A stretch of 64,000 nt of DNA from Methylotenera_A sp046594915 (lineage in GTDB: Bacteria; Pseudomonadota; Gammaproteobacteria; Burkholderiales; Methylophilaceae). The notes under the pieces are model-generated. The model searched no databases and was not told the DNA's origin. It was given only the letters and a program-made list of their open reading frames with translations. A program made the translations under genes and the position numbers. Positions 43,411 through 53,410 of this stretch are shown here, one piece after another. Position 1 is the stretch's first letter, and the number at the start of each line of letters is the position of its first letter. The stretch lies in the NCBI GenBank assembly GCA_046594915.1, contig JBKJRC010000003.1:186001-250000 (forward strand), given 5' to 3'.

Positions 43411-44433
43411 TTAGTTTTTGACTACACCGCGACGTACGCGCGGGTCAGCCCAGGCATAAGCTAAATCTGCCAGTAAATTGCCCATAAGCGTTAGTGCCGA
43501 GCCGATGGTAAGTATGCCCATGATGACAGGAAAGTCGCGCATCATCACGCTATCGAAAAATAATTTGCCCATACCAGGAATCGCAAAAATCGTTTCTGCA
43601 ATCACCGAGCCGCCAATAAGGCCAGGAATAGACAATCCAATAATGGTAATTAAAGGTAAAAGCGCGTTGCGTAGCGCATGTGTATACACCACTTTGTGTT
43701 CACTTAAGCCTTTTGCGCGCGCAGTGGTGATGTAATCTTGATGAAACACATCCAGCATGCCGTTTTTAACAAATAAAGTGATGCCTGCTAAACCTGTTAA
43801 TGATGGAATCAATACCGGTAAAATAAGATGGCTAACACTGTCTTTAATTTTAGCCCAAGTGTCGAATGATTCGTAATTAATGCTGTGCAAACCAGAGATT
43901 GGTAACCAGTTATTCATTACGCCCAGCCAGTACATCAGCAACAATGACAGCCAAAAACCGGGAATGGAAAAGCCGATAAAATTAAATAACGTAATGAATT
44001 TATCTTGCCACAAAGTATATTTGCGCGCGGCATTTATGCCGAGTGGAATCGCTAAACTTAACGTAATAATTAAGCCTAAAATATTAATCATCAAGGTAAT
44101 TGGCAGCGCCTCTTGAATCATGCCTTTGGTGACATTGCCATCTTTATCGGTGGTTTGCCAAAACACGGGTTTTTGATGCGAGGCAAAAGAATTGCCAAAA
44201 TCAAGAGTCGCCATGCGTTTAATCCACAAGCCATATTGCACAATTACTGGCTTATCCAAATTGTATAACGCACGCAATTTTTGACGTGACTCTTCAGACG
44301 CTTTTGGATTGAATGCAGCTTCGTTATTGGTAATATCGCCAGGTGCTAAGTGCATGATAAAAAAAGAAATAAGGCTGATGCCAATCAGCAAAGGAATCAT
44401 CCACAGCACGCGTTTAATTAAATATTTCAGCAT
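43411..44433 (-). CDS. Peptide-type ABC transporter permease (OppB/DppB type)
   Basis: A 340-residue permease with the OppB-family start LIKRVLWMIPLLIGISLISFF, a periplasmic insert after TM1 (residues about 35-105, including FWQTTDKDGNVTKG) and the EAA loop TTARAKGLSEHKVVYTHALRN. It follows the binding-protein gene by 21 bp on the minus strand. Confidence 0.92.
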   Translation of the reverse strand: MLKYLIKRVLWMIPLLIGISLISFFIMHLAPGDITNNEAAFNPKASEESRQKLRALYNLDKPVIVQYGLWIKRMATLDFGNSFASHQKPVFWQTTDKDGNVTKGMIQEALPITLMINILGLIITLSLAIPLGINAARKYTLWQDKFITLFNFIGFSIPGFWLSLLLMYWLGVMNNWLPISGLHSINYESFDTWAKIKDSVSHLILPVLIPSLTGLAGITLFVKNGMLDVFHQDYITTARAKGLSEHKVVYTHALRNALLPLITIIGLSIPGLIGGSVIAETIFAIPGMGKLFFDSVMMRDFPVIMGILTIGSALTLMGNLLADLAYAWADPRVRRGVVKN

Positions 44434-44454
44434 AGTTTTTAAGTGGATTGCCTA

Positions 44455-46125
44455 TTATTTTTCTGCGATTTCATTACGGCCTGTTTCAATACGTCTTAGC
44501 GGTTGTGGAATATACCATTCATGCGAATTGTAGCCGATGCCAGCAGGCGGAGCTGGTGAATCAATACCTTTAACGCGCTTATGAATCGCGGTTAAACCAT
44601 AGCCAGCGGACAAATACACAATTGGGCTATCTTCCAGCAATACTCTTGCAAATTCATGATAAATTTTCATGCGTTTATCAGGGTCAAGTTCTAGTCTGCC
44701 TTGTTCTAGCAGTTTGTCGATTTGAGGATTATGGTAATTGATAAAATTAAACTGCCCAGGCTGATTTTGGCTAGAGTGCCAAATATTAAATTGATCCGGA
44801 TCTAAACCCAAGCCCCAACCCAAAACCACTACATCGAAATCGCCTGTTTTAATAAAGCGGCTAATAAAACTGGCCCATTCAATGGCGCGAATTTTGACAT
44901 CGATACCGACTTCTTTCAGCCTGCGCTGAATCAGTACAGCGGATTTTTCGCGTTCTTTATTTTGGTTGGTGACAATCTCAAACTCGAACGGTTTGCCATC
45001 ACGCTCTAATATGCCATCGCCGTCCGTATCGATAAAACCAGCTTGTTTAAGCAGCGCTTTTGCTTTTGCAGGGTCGTAAGGGTAAGGCTGTAAATCTGGA
45101 TTGCTCCAACGCGTACCTGGCTTGTAAGGCGATGCAATATTAATGCCCAAGCCTAAATAAACGCCATCAATAATCTCTTGCTTATCAATCGCATAATTAA
45201 TCGCTTTTCGCACACGCACATCATCAAATGGCTTGTGTTTTAGATTAAAGCCTAAATACGTGTAACTATTGCCCAGCTCTTTATATAGAGCCAATTTTTT
45301 TTGTAGTTCAGGCCGTGCAGGAATAATGCGCGAATACTTGATTGGGTCTAATCCCATGCTGTCAATATTATCCGCCATTAACTCTAAAAACTGCGCTGAA
45401 TTGTCAGGAATAATACGCGTGACCAGCTTATCAATATTGGCTGGACCTAATACAGATAGAGGGTTGCGCGACAATTTGAGATTCTCGCCGTGCGTCCAGC
45501 TATCCAGCTTGTAATAATGGCTACCAACAGGATTGCGCGCAAAAGCAGTGGTGTGAATGTCTTGTTTTTCTAACAGGTGTTTTGGCAATATTTGTAAGCC
45601 AGACCACGTGTCCAAGGCGGGCGCATATGCTTGGTCGTAGGTGACGCTGAAGGTTTGTGGATCGGGTGCTTCTGCCTTTTTTACCAACTGATAATCGGAG
45701 GCGTATGGGCTGCGGGTATTCTCGTCCGTCACCAATTTCCAGGTAAATAATACATCCTCGCTTGTAAGCGTTTTACCATCTGCCCATTTTAAGTTGGGTT
45801 TTAACTTAAAGGTAATAGTTTTTTGGTCTGGTGAGATAATCCAGCTTTGGGCTAATTCACCTTCTAAATCCAGGTTTTTATCGTACTTAAGCAGCTTATT
45901 GAAAATATTGCCAGAAATGGCAGCCGCAGCAGATTCGCCTGCAACCATGTAGATTAAGCCAGAAGGTTCACCGATTGTTGCATCGATTAATGTGCCGCCA
46001 GTTTCGCTTGGATATTGTTTATTGTAATCAAGGGTGTCTTGATATGGTTTACCGCAGGAGGCGATAGAAATCAAACATAACAAATTGATGGATGATTTTA
46101 GTAAAAACGCATTAAATGGATTCAT
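44455..46125 (-). CDS. Extracellular solute-binding lipoprotein, family 5 (peptide type)
   Basis: A 556-residue OppA/DppA-type binding protein. The lipobox ISIASCGKPY places the lipidated cysteine near residue 24. Family signatures are LAQSWIISPDQKTITFKLKP, LKWADGKTLTSEDVLFTWK and RVRKAINYAIDKQEI. It is first in a three-gene set with OppB- and OppC-like permeases. Ligand unknown; oligopeptides are usual, but murein peptides or metal chelates occur in the family, and mltD lies directly upstream. Confidence 0.92.
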   Translation of the reverse strand: MNPFNAFLLKSSINLLCLISIASCGKPYQDTLDYNKQYPSETGGTLIDATIGEPSGLIYMVAGESAAAAISGNIFNKLLKYDKNLDLEGELAQSWIISPDQKTITFKLKPNLKWADGKTLTSEDVLFTWKLVTDENTRSPYASDYQLVKKAEAPDPQTFSVTYDQAYAPALDTWSGLQILPKHLLEKQDIHTTAFARNPVGSHYYKLDSWTHGENLKLSRNPLSVLGPANIDKLVTRIIPDNSAQFLELMADNIDSMGLDPIKYSRIIPARPELQKKLALYKELGNSYTYLGFNLKHKPFDDVRVRKAINYAIDKQEIIDGVYLGLGINIASPYKPGTRWSNPDLQPYPYDPAKAKALLKQAGFIDTDGDGILERDGKPFEFEIVTNQNKEREKSAVLIQRRLKEVGIDVKIRAIEWASFISRFIKTGDFDVVVLGWGLGLDPDQFNIWHSSQNQPGQFNFINYHNPQIDKLLEQGRLELDPDKRMKIYHEFARVLLEDSPIVYLSAGYGLTAIHKRVKGIDSPAPPAGIGYNSHEWYIPQPLRRIETGRNEIAEK

Positions 46126-46212
46126 TGGATTAATCGGGCGCTTCTAAGATTAAGTGTTTAAAAAAACTAAAAAAATACACATGATCAATACTTAACCAAT
46201 ATTACTTAGCCA

Positions 46213-47868
46213 TTATTTTAATCGAATATTCGAATGCACATTAATGTGTCTGACGCTTGTTTTTTTACTGTTGATGCGATGCGTTACGGTTAATTTCTTT
46301 ACATTTTGTTTGTACTTACTGCTACTGGTTTTTGAACTGGTTAACTGAATGATTTGGCCTATTTTTAATTGACTGGTAGTTAAATTATTTAGGTTAATCA
46401 AGCTTTTACTACTGGTGCTATATTTTCTGGCTAAAGAATGCAGTGTATCGCCACGCTTAACTTTGTATAGGAGAGGCGAGGATAATTTAGGTTCATTTTT
46501 TTGCTTGTTCAAGTCGGTAAAACTATCCGTTTCTAACGCAGCAACATCAACGACTTCTGGCGTATTTAAATGATCAATTGCGTTATCATCCATTTTGCGA
46601 TTGTAAATCGCGGGAACTAACATTGGTTGCGCAGTGCGCACTTTTTTGGATGACGACAAGCCGTTAACGCTGCGTAATTGTGCAACACTCATACCGAATT
46701 TTTGCGCAATTTTATCCATGCGTTCGCCAAATTTGGCGTTATAGGTTTGCCATTTAGTCAGTGGTTTATCGTAGTTTGATAAGTTGGTTACAAAGCGTTC
46801 AGCCGCCCAAACAGGCAGTAATAACTGATGCTTATCGTCAGTCGAGGTAATGACAGGCCGGTTATAACTGGGATTAAGCGAGCTAAATTCTTCAGAAGAA
46901 ATTTCGGCCAATTGTGCGGCCAGCTTGGCATCAATCTGTTTTGGCGTGGTCACACGTGCAAAATAGGCGTGATTGGGAATGGAGTTAATTTTCAGGCCAA
47001 ATTGCTCAGGATGCGTGACGATATTTTTAATTGCCTGCAATTTAGGCACATAATTTCTGGTTTCTGGCGGCAAACTTAAACTTTGGTAATCCGTCGATAA
47101 ACCTTGGCGCCGATTTTTGTTAATCGCGCGTTGTACCGTGCCTTCGCCGGCGTTGTAGGCGGCCAGCGCTAAATCCCACGTACCAAACATGCCATGCAGT
47201 TTTTGCAAATAGTCCAGTGCTGCATTGGTGGCTGCCGTCACATCGCGTCGATTATCTACCCACCAATTTTGCTGCAAGCCAAAATGTTTGCCCGTGGAGG
47301 GGATAAATTGCCAGATACCCGATGCCGCACTGCGTGAATTTGCTTGTGGATTAAATGCACTTTCAATCATTGGCAGCAGCGCAATTTCGGTTGGCATGCC
47401 GCGTTTTTCAACTTCTTCTACAATGTGGAATAAGTATTTCTGGCTACGGTCTAACATGCGCTTTATATAGTCGGGGCGCGATGCATACCATGTTTCATGA
47501 TTAATCGTGTATTGAGATTTGACATTGGGGATGGCGTAACCACTTTTGATACGCGACCATAAATCGTCAGTCGCCGCGCCATTTGTATCGTCTTGATAAG
47601 TCAGTTGATCGGGTTCATTTGTATCAACCTCGCCCAAAAAGTCCTGCACAGGATCGTCTGTTAAATCATTTACAACCGCATCGCTGATAATTTCAATCTC
47701 AACACCCGATACGTTGGTATCTGCAAAAATTTCTTGAGAATAAGCAAAGCCAGCGATGAGTAGAATTGCACCCAACAAAGCAGTCATCAATTTTTGCTGT
47801 TGTGCGTTACTTTGCTTTTTATGCATCAATTGAACTGATTGTGTGGCGCGACTATTCATCAATGGCAT
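46213..47868 (-). CDS. mltD: Membrane-bound lytic murein transglycosylase D
   Basis: Cleaves peptidoglycan glycan strands. The 551-residue protein has an N-terminal membrane segment (MTALLGAILLIAGFAY), an SLT domain with the catalytic glutamate in IESAFNPQANSRSAASGIWQ, the AYNAGEGTV motif, and a LysM domain near the C terminus (YKVKRGDTLHSLARKYSTSS) ahead of a basic tail; a more divergent LysM-like stretch (YNAKFGERMDKIAQKFGMS) lies before it. AAGGA is close to the ATG at 47868; a second ATG at 47859 is possible. Confidence 0.92.
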   Translation of the reverse strand: MPLMNSRATQSVQLMHKKQSNAQQQKLMTALLGAILLIAGFAYSQEIFADTNVSGVEIEIISDAVVNDLTDDPVQDFLGEVDTNEPDQLTYQDDTNGAATDDLWSRIKSGYAIPNVKSQYTINHETWYASRPDYIKRMLDRSQKYLFHIVEEVEKRGMPTEIALLPMIESAFNPQANSRSAASGIWQFIPSTGKHFGLQQNWWVDNRRDVTAATNAALDYLQKLHGMFGTWDLALAAYNAGEGTVQRAINKNRRQGLSTDYQSLSLPPETRNYVPKLQAIKNIVTHPEQFGLKINSIPNHAYFARVTTPKQIDAKLAAQLAEISSEEFSSLNPSYNRPVITSTDDKHQLLLPVWAAERFVTNLSNYDKPLTKWQTYNAKFGERMDKIAQKFGMSVAQLRSVNGLSSSKKVRTAQPMLVPAIYNRKMDDNAIDHLNTPEVVDVAALETDSFTDLNKQKNEPKLSSPLLYKVKRGDTLHSLARKYSTSSKSLINLNNLTTSQLKIGQIIQLTSSKTSSSKYKQNVKKLTVTHRINSKKTSVRHINVHSNIRLK

Positions 47869-47946
47869 TGGTCCTTATGTTTAAATTTAAGGTTATTGAA
47901 CGCGTTAATACACGATAAACCGTATTGCATGGTAGCGAGCGCCTGA

Positions 47947-47981
47947 GCATTAGTCAAGTAAAAGTTTTACTTGACTAATGC
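47947..47981. repeat. Perfect 35-bp palindrome between gloB and mltD
   Basis: GCATTAGTCAAGTAAAA (47947-47963) and TTTTACTTGACTAATGC (47965-47981) are exact complements around one G. It lies after the gloB stop on the minus strand, but no T-run follows. Confidence 0.85.
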
Positions 47982-47996
47982 ATGTTATGTTGATGA

Positions 47997-48749
47997 TTAA
48001 TAATGATTTCTTAATGCTCTAATTGCAGTAAAAACCGATAATTCATCCTTATTTTCAGCCTGCGAGTTTCGCCAGATTTGAGCTTGATTGCAGCGTAAAA
48101 AAGGGTTGGTATTTAGTTCTAGCTTAATCGTTGTCGGCAAGCTAGGCAATTGGTGTTGGCGCAACTGTTGCACCTGCTTTTGCCGATTCAGCAATGCAGT
48201 ATTGCTGGGTTCTAATGTCATGGCGAAAGCAATATTTTTAGCTGTATATTCATGTGTACAAAAAACTTTTGTCGCAGAATTTAGCCGTTTTAAGCGGTTA
48301 AGTGAACGCAGCATCTGCGCTGGCGTGCCTTCAAATAAACGCCCACACCCTGCGCTGAATAAAGTGTCGCCACAGAATAAATAATCATCATTATAAAATG
48401 CAATATGGCCCAAAGTATGACCTGGTAACCACATAATACGCAATTGCAGATCAATTTCTGGCAATTTAATAGCATCATTTTCTTCAACAGATATATGTTT
48501 AAATTCAAACGTTTCATACATCGGTGCGTAGACCTTCACCGCATTCGTTTGCAACAGTTCCGCCACGCCACCAATATGGTCTGCGTGATGATGTGTTATT
48601 AAAATGGCGCTTAAAATTAAATTGTTTTTCTGCAAAAAATCGATAACAGGTAACGCATCGCCAGGGTCAATCACCACTGCATGGTTTTGGTTATGCAAAA
48701 GCCATATATAATTGTCGTCAAAAGCGGGAATCGGAATGATGTGCAGCAT
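47997..48749 (-). CDS. gloB: Hydroxyacylglutathione hydrolase (glyoxalase II)
   Basis: Hydrolyses S-D-lactoylglutathione in methylglyoxal detoxification. The 250-residue metallo-beta-lactamase-fold protein has the metal motif THHHADHIGG, DPGDALPV near the N terminus, GHTLGHIAFY and the second-metal CGDTLFSAGCGRLFEG block. The ATG at 48749 starts the normal MLHIIPIPAFDDNYIW sequence; a longer frame to 48788 adds 13 residues without conservation. Divergent from the methyltransferase gene. Confidence 0.95.
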   Translation of the reverse strand: MLHIIPIPAFDDNYIWLLHNQNHAVVIDPGDALPVIDFLQKNNLILSAILITHHHADHIGGVAELLQTNAVKVYAPMYETFEFKHISVEENDAIKLPEIDLQLRIMWLPGHTLGHIAFYNDDYLFCGDTLFSAGCGRLFEGTPAQMLRSLNRLKRLNSATKVFCTHEYTAKNIAFAMTLEPSNTALLNRQKQVQQLRQHQLPSLPTTIKLELNTNPFLRCNQAQIWRNSQAENKDELSVFTAIRALRNHY

Positions 48750-48839
48750 ATTTATCGGTGTAGTGATGCCATTAAAATTTAATCTCAATACTTAGCGCGA
48801 TGGTCGATTTTGTCAACACATTAATGTAACAATACCACC

Positions 48840-49595
48840 ATGAAATTAATGCAGCAAAATACTTGGTTAACTACAACATTGGGACAATATTTGCTACAGC
48901 ACGAGCAGCAAATGTATGACGCTGCTGTGGGCGATATTTTTGGCTTCAATGCAATCCAGCTTGGTATGCTGCAAATGGATACGCTTAAAAATTCACGCAT
49001 TCCGCATATTTTGCATGTGGGTAACCGTGCAGGAGAAGTGTGGTGCGAAAGCGATTATTTGCCATTTGGCGAAAGCTGCATTGATTTAATTTGCTTACCG
49101 CATGTGCTGGAATTCAGCGAAAATCCGCATCAGACTTTGCGCGAAGCCGAGCGTATATTGGTACCGGAAGGGCATTTAATTTTAACTGGATTTAATCCAA
49201 TTAGTGCTTGGGGTTTAAAATACGCGTTAAGCCAAGAAGATGGCTATCCGTGGAACGGGCATTTTTTTACGCTATCGCGCATTAAAGACTGGCTGGCTTT
49301 ATTGGGGTTAGAATATGTGCGTGGGCAAATGCATTGTTACGAACCACCGATTAATAATCCGAAATGGTTAAATCGTTGTGCCTTGATGGAAAAACTAGGT
49401 AGCCGTTGGTGGCCAATGATGGGCGGCGTTTATTTTATTGTGGCCAAAAAACGTGTGGTCAATATGCATCTTTTAAAACCCAATTGGAAAAAAAATTCGT
49501 TAAAATCTCGATTGGCGGTGGCTAGCTCACAAAAAACAAAGCCGCATCCGCGACAAAAAATTGAACAACAAAAAATCGTAAAGAACCCCTCTTAA
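48840..49595 (+). CDS. Class I SAM-dependent methyltransferase
   Basis: A 251-residue methyltransferase of the type often found between gloB and rnhA in Betaproteobacteria. The SAM-binding fold is recognised from ILHVGNRAGEVWCESDYLPF, IDLICLPHVLEFSENPHQTL and the ILVPEGHLILTGFNP strand-turn; the first glycine motif is degenerate. A basic tail closes the protein. The substrate is unknown. rnhA begins 3 bp after its stop. Confidence 0.85.
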   Translation: MKLMQQNTWLTTTLGQYLLQHEQQMYDAAVGDIFGFNAIQLGMLQMDTLKNSRIPHILHVGNRAGEVWCESDYLPFGESCIDLICLPHVLEFSENPHQTLREAERILVPEGHLILTGFNPISAWGLKYALSQEDGYPWNGHFFTLSRIKDWLALLGLEYVRGQMHCYEPPINNPKWLNRCALMEKLGSRWWPMMGGVYFIVAKKRVVNMHLLKPNWKKNSLKSRLAVASSQKTKPHPRQKIEQQKIVKNPS

Positions 49596-49598
49596 ATC

Positions 49599-50036
49599 AT
49601 GTCAAATTTAGTTGAAATATATGCCGATGGTGCGTGTAAAGGCAATCCTGGGCCTGGCGGCTGGGGCGCATGGTTGCTAAGTGAAGGCAAAGAAAAAACG
49701 TTGAGTGGTGGCGAAGTGCTCACCACCAATAACCGTATGGAGTTAACCGCCGTGATTCGCGCACTTGAAGCGTTAAAAAAGCCTTGTGAGGTTAAACTAT
49801 ACACCGATTCTTCTTATGTACAAAAAGGTATATCAGAGTGGATTATTGGCTGGAAAGCCCGTAATTGGCGCACAGCGGATAAAAAACCAGTTAAAAATGA
49901 AGATTTGTGGAAAGTGCTGGATACGTTAGCCAAGCAACATCAAATTGAATGGATCTGGGTAAAAGGTCATGCTGGAAATATTGGCAATGAACGTGCTGAT
50001 GCGCTGGCCAACGAAGGCGTTGCAGGGTTTTTATAA
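49599..50036 (+). CDS. rnhA: Ribonuclease HI
   Basis: Degrades the RNA strand of RNA-DNA hybrids. The 145-residue protein has all four catalytic acids: Asp in EIYADGACKGNPGPGGWG, Glu in NNRMELTAVIRAL, Asp in LYTDSSYVQKGI and Asp in NERADALANEG. It lies between the methyltransferase and dnaQ, a common rnhA-dnaQ neighbourhood. Confidence 0.97.
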   Translation: MSNLVEIYADGACKGNPGPGGWGAWLLSEGKEKTLSGGEVLTTNNRMELTAVIRALEALKKPCEVKLYTDSSYVQKGISEWIIGWKARNWRTADKKPVKNEDLWKVLDTLAKQHQIEWIWVKGHAGNIGNERADALANEGVAGFL

Positions 50037-50079
50037 CAATTTTATTGGCAAGATTTAGAGATTTTTAAAAGAGTAAACC

Positions 50080-50763
50080 ATGCGTCAAATATTTTTAGAC
50101 ACCGAAACCACAGGTCTTTATCCCGCACAAGGTCATCGTATAATTGAAATTGCCGCGGTTGAAATGATGAATCGCCGCCCAACCAATAATCACTTTCATG
50201 TGTATTTAAATCCGCAGCGCGAAATTGATATTGCCGCGCAAGAGGTACATGGCATAACCTTGGAGTTTTTAAAGGATAAGCCGCTATTTGCCTCTATTGC
50301 GCAAGAGTTAATCACTTTTGTGCATGATTCTGAACTAATTATTCACAATGCACCTTTCGATGTCGGTTTTTTAAATAGTGAATTTGGCCGCATCGGGCTA
50401 CAGCCAATTGAGACATTTTGCGGTAGTATTACCGATACGCTTAGAATGGCCAAAGATTCTAGGCCTGGCCAACGCAATAATCTAGATGCTTTATGCCGGC
50501 ATTTTGGCGTTGATAATGCCAGGCGCACATTACATGGGGCGTTGCTGGATGCAGAGCTGCTGGCTGAAGTGTACATGGCGATGACACGTGGGCAAGATAG
50601 TTTAATGATGGATCTAGGTGAATCGCAATCAATCATGCAGCTGCGCCCAGGCGATAATAAACAAGGTGTTTTAAAAGTTTTGAAGGCAGATGACAATGAA
50701 TTGGCCGCGCATCAAGAATATTTGAATGGTTTGATTAAGTCAGGCGCTAAAGTTTGGTGGTGA
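50080..50763 (+). CDS. dnaQ: DNA polymerase III epsilon subunit (proofreading exonuclease)
   Basis: 3'-5' exonuclease of the replicative polymerase, 227 residues. DEDDh motifs: FLDTETTGLYP, IIHNAPFDVGFL and HGALLDAELLAEVY with the catalytic histidine. The C-terminal tail that contacts the alpha subunit is present. 43 bp after rnhA on the same strand. Confidence 0.95.
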   Translation: MRQIFLDTETTGLYPAQGHRIIEIAAVEMMNRRPTNNHFHVYLNPQREIDIAAQEVHGITLEFLKDKPLFASIAQELITFVHDSELIIHNAPFDVGFLNSEFGRIGLQPIETFCGSITDTLRMAKDSRPGQRNNLDALCRHFGVDNARRTLHGALLDAELLAEVYMAMTRGQDSLMMDLGESQSIMQLRPGDNKQGVLKVLKADDNELAAHQEYLNGLIKSGAKVWW

Positions 50764-50780
50764 TTGTTTTTAAGTCATTA

Positions 50781-50828
50781 GTAGAAATTTAACAACGTAG
50801 AAATCTAGCAGCCTAGAAATCTTACAAC
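50781..50828 (+). repeat. Three tandem 16-bp units between dnaQ and rfbB
   Basis: Units at 50781, 50797 and 50813 follow the pattern (G/C)TAGAAATNTANCANC with a few differences. They fill half of the 98-bp gap ahead of rfbB. Confidence 0.7.
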
Positions 50829-50861
50829 AATAGGTAGCTATTTAAATTGGGTTTTAATCTT

Positions 50862-51943
50862 ATGAAAAATTGTATTATCGTGACAGGCGGCGCAGGTTTT
50901 ATCGGCAGCAATTTCGTTCTAAATTGGATAAAAGGCGATTTTGGACAGTGTATTAATTTAGATAAATTGACTTATGCAGGTAATTTGGCCAATTTAGCTG
51001 ATATTGAAGAAAAATCAGAACACATTTTTGTGCAAGGCGATATTGGCGATAGAAAGATTGTTGATGCGCTTTTGAAACAATATCAGCCACGTGCGATTGT
51101 GAATTTTGCCGCCGAAAGCCATGTCGATCGGTCTATCCACGCACCGGGTGAATTTATTCAAACCAATATCGTCGGTACTTTTAATTTGCTGGAAGCCGTG
51201 CGTGCTTACTGGAATGATTTGCATGAATCGGATAAAACACATTTTAGATTTTTGCATGTGTCTACTGATGAAGTGTATGGCTCGCTTAGCGCGACCGACC
51301 CTGCATTTACAGAAACTAATCCGTACGAGCCAAACAGCCCATATTCAGCGTCCAAAGCGGCTTCTGACCATTTAGTACGCGCTTATCATCACACGTATGG
51401 CATGCCAATGTTAACCACCAATTGTTCTAATAATTATGGCCCATATCATTTTCCAGAGAAACTTATCCCATTAGTAATTCATCATGCGTTAAACGGTAAA
51501 CCGCTGCCAATTTACGGCAATGGCAGCAATGTGCGCGATTGGCTGTATGTAGAAGATCACTGCAGTGCGATTCGTCGCGTGCTAGAAGCGGGTAAAGTAG
51601 GTGAAACGTACAATATTGGTGGGTGGAATGAAAAAACCAATCTGGAAGTCGTGCATACTTTATGCGATATGTTAGACCAGCAAAAACCAAAACAATCGGG
51701 CAGTTATCGTGATCAAATCACTTATGTGACCGATAGGCCAGGACACGATCAACGCTATGCGATTGATGCCACTAAAATTGAGCGCGAACTTGGCTGGAAG
51801 CCCGCCGAAACCTTTGAAACAGGTATTCAAAAGACCGTTACCTGGTACTTAACACATCAGGATTGGGTAAATAATGTGACCAGTGGCGAATATAAAAACT
51901 GGGTCAATGAAAATTATAAAGAACGCGGTGAGGAATTAGCATA

Positions 51944-51944
<1 letters not shown>
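50862..51944 (+). CDS. rfbB: dTDP-glucose 4,6-dehydratase
   Basis: Second step of dTDP-L-rhamnose synthesis. The 360-residue extended SDR protein has VTGGAGFIGSNFVLNW for NAD binding, HVSTDEVYGSL and the catalytic YSASKAASDHLV. The ATG at 50862 gives the normal start; no good ribosome site is seen. Its stop overlaps the rfbA start by one base. Confidence 0.95.
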
Positions 51945-52839
<895 letters not shown>

Positions 52840-52840
<1 letters not shown>

Positions 52841-53385
52841 TGAATGTCGTCACAACCAGTATCCCAGAAGTGATCATATTTGAGCCTAAAGTTTTTGGTG
52901 ACGAAAGAGGGTTCTTTTTTGAAAGTTTTAATGCCAAAATATTTGAGCAAGCAACAGGGTTAAGTGCGCATTTTGTGCAGGATAATCATTCAAAATCCGC
53001 TAAAAATGTGTTGCGTGGCTTGCACTATCAAATTGAACAGGCGCAAGGTAAGTTGGTACGCGCAACGCAAGGTGAAGTGTTTGACGTGGCAGTTGATATG
53101 CGTGCATCGTCGCCCACATTTGGCCAGTGGGAATCGACTGTTTTATCAAATGAAAATAAACGTCAAATGTGGATCCCGCCGGGTTTTGCTCACGGGTTTT
53201 TAGTGCTATCTGAAACCGCAGAGTTTTTATATAAAACTACCGATTTCTACGCGCCGCAGCATGAATGCTGCCTTAAATGGGATGATCCAACTGTTGGCAT
53301 AAAGTGGCCTTTACAAGCCAGCCCATTATTGTCTGCCAAGGATAATATAGGCTTAAGCTTGCACTATGCCCATAAGTTCGCATAA
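52840..53385 (+). CDS. rfbC: dTDP-4-dehydrorhamnose 3,5-epimerase
   Basis: Third step, a cupin-fold epimerase of 181 residues. Visible are VFGDERGFFFESFN, QDNHSKSAKNVLRGLHYQ with the catalytic histidine, and IPPGFAHGFLVLSETAEFLY with a conserved tyrosine. One-base overlap with rfbA. Confidence 0.95.
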
Positions 53386-53410
53386 AAAATAGGTTAACCA
53401 AGTTTATTCA

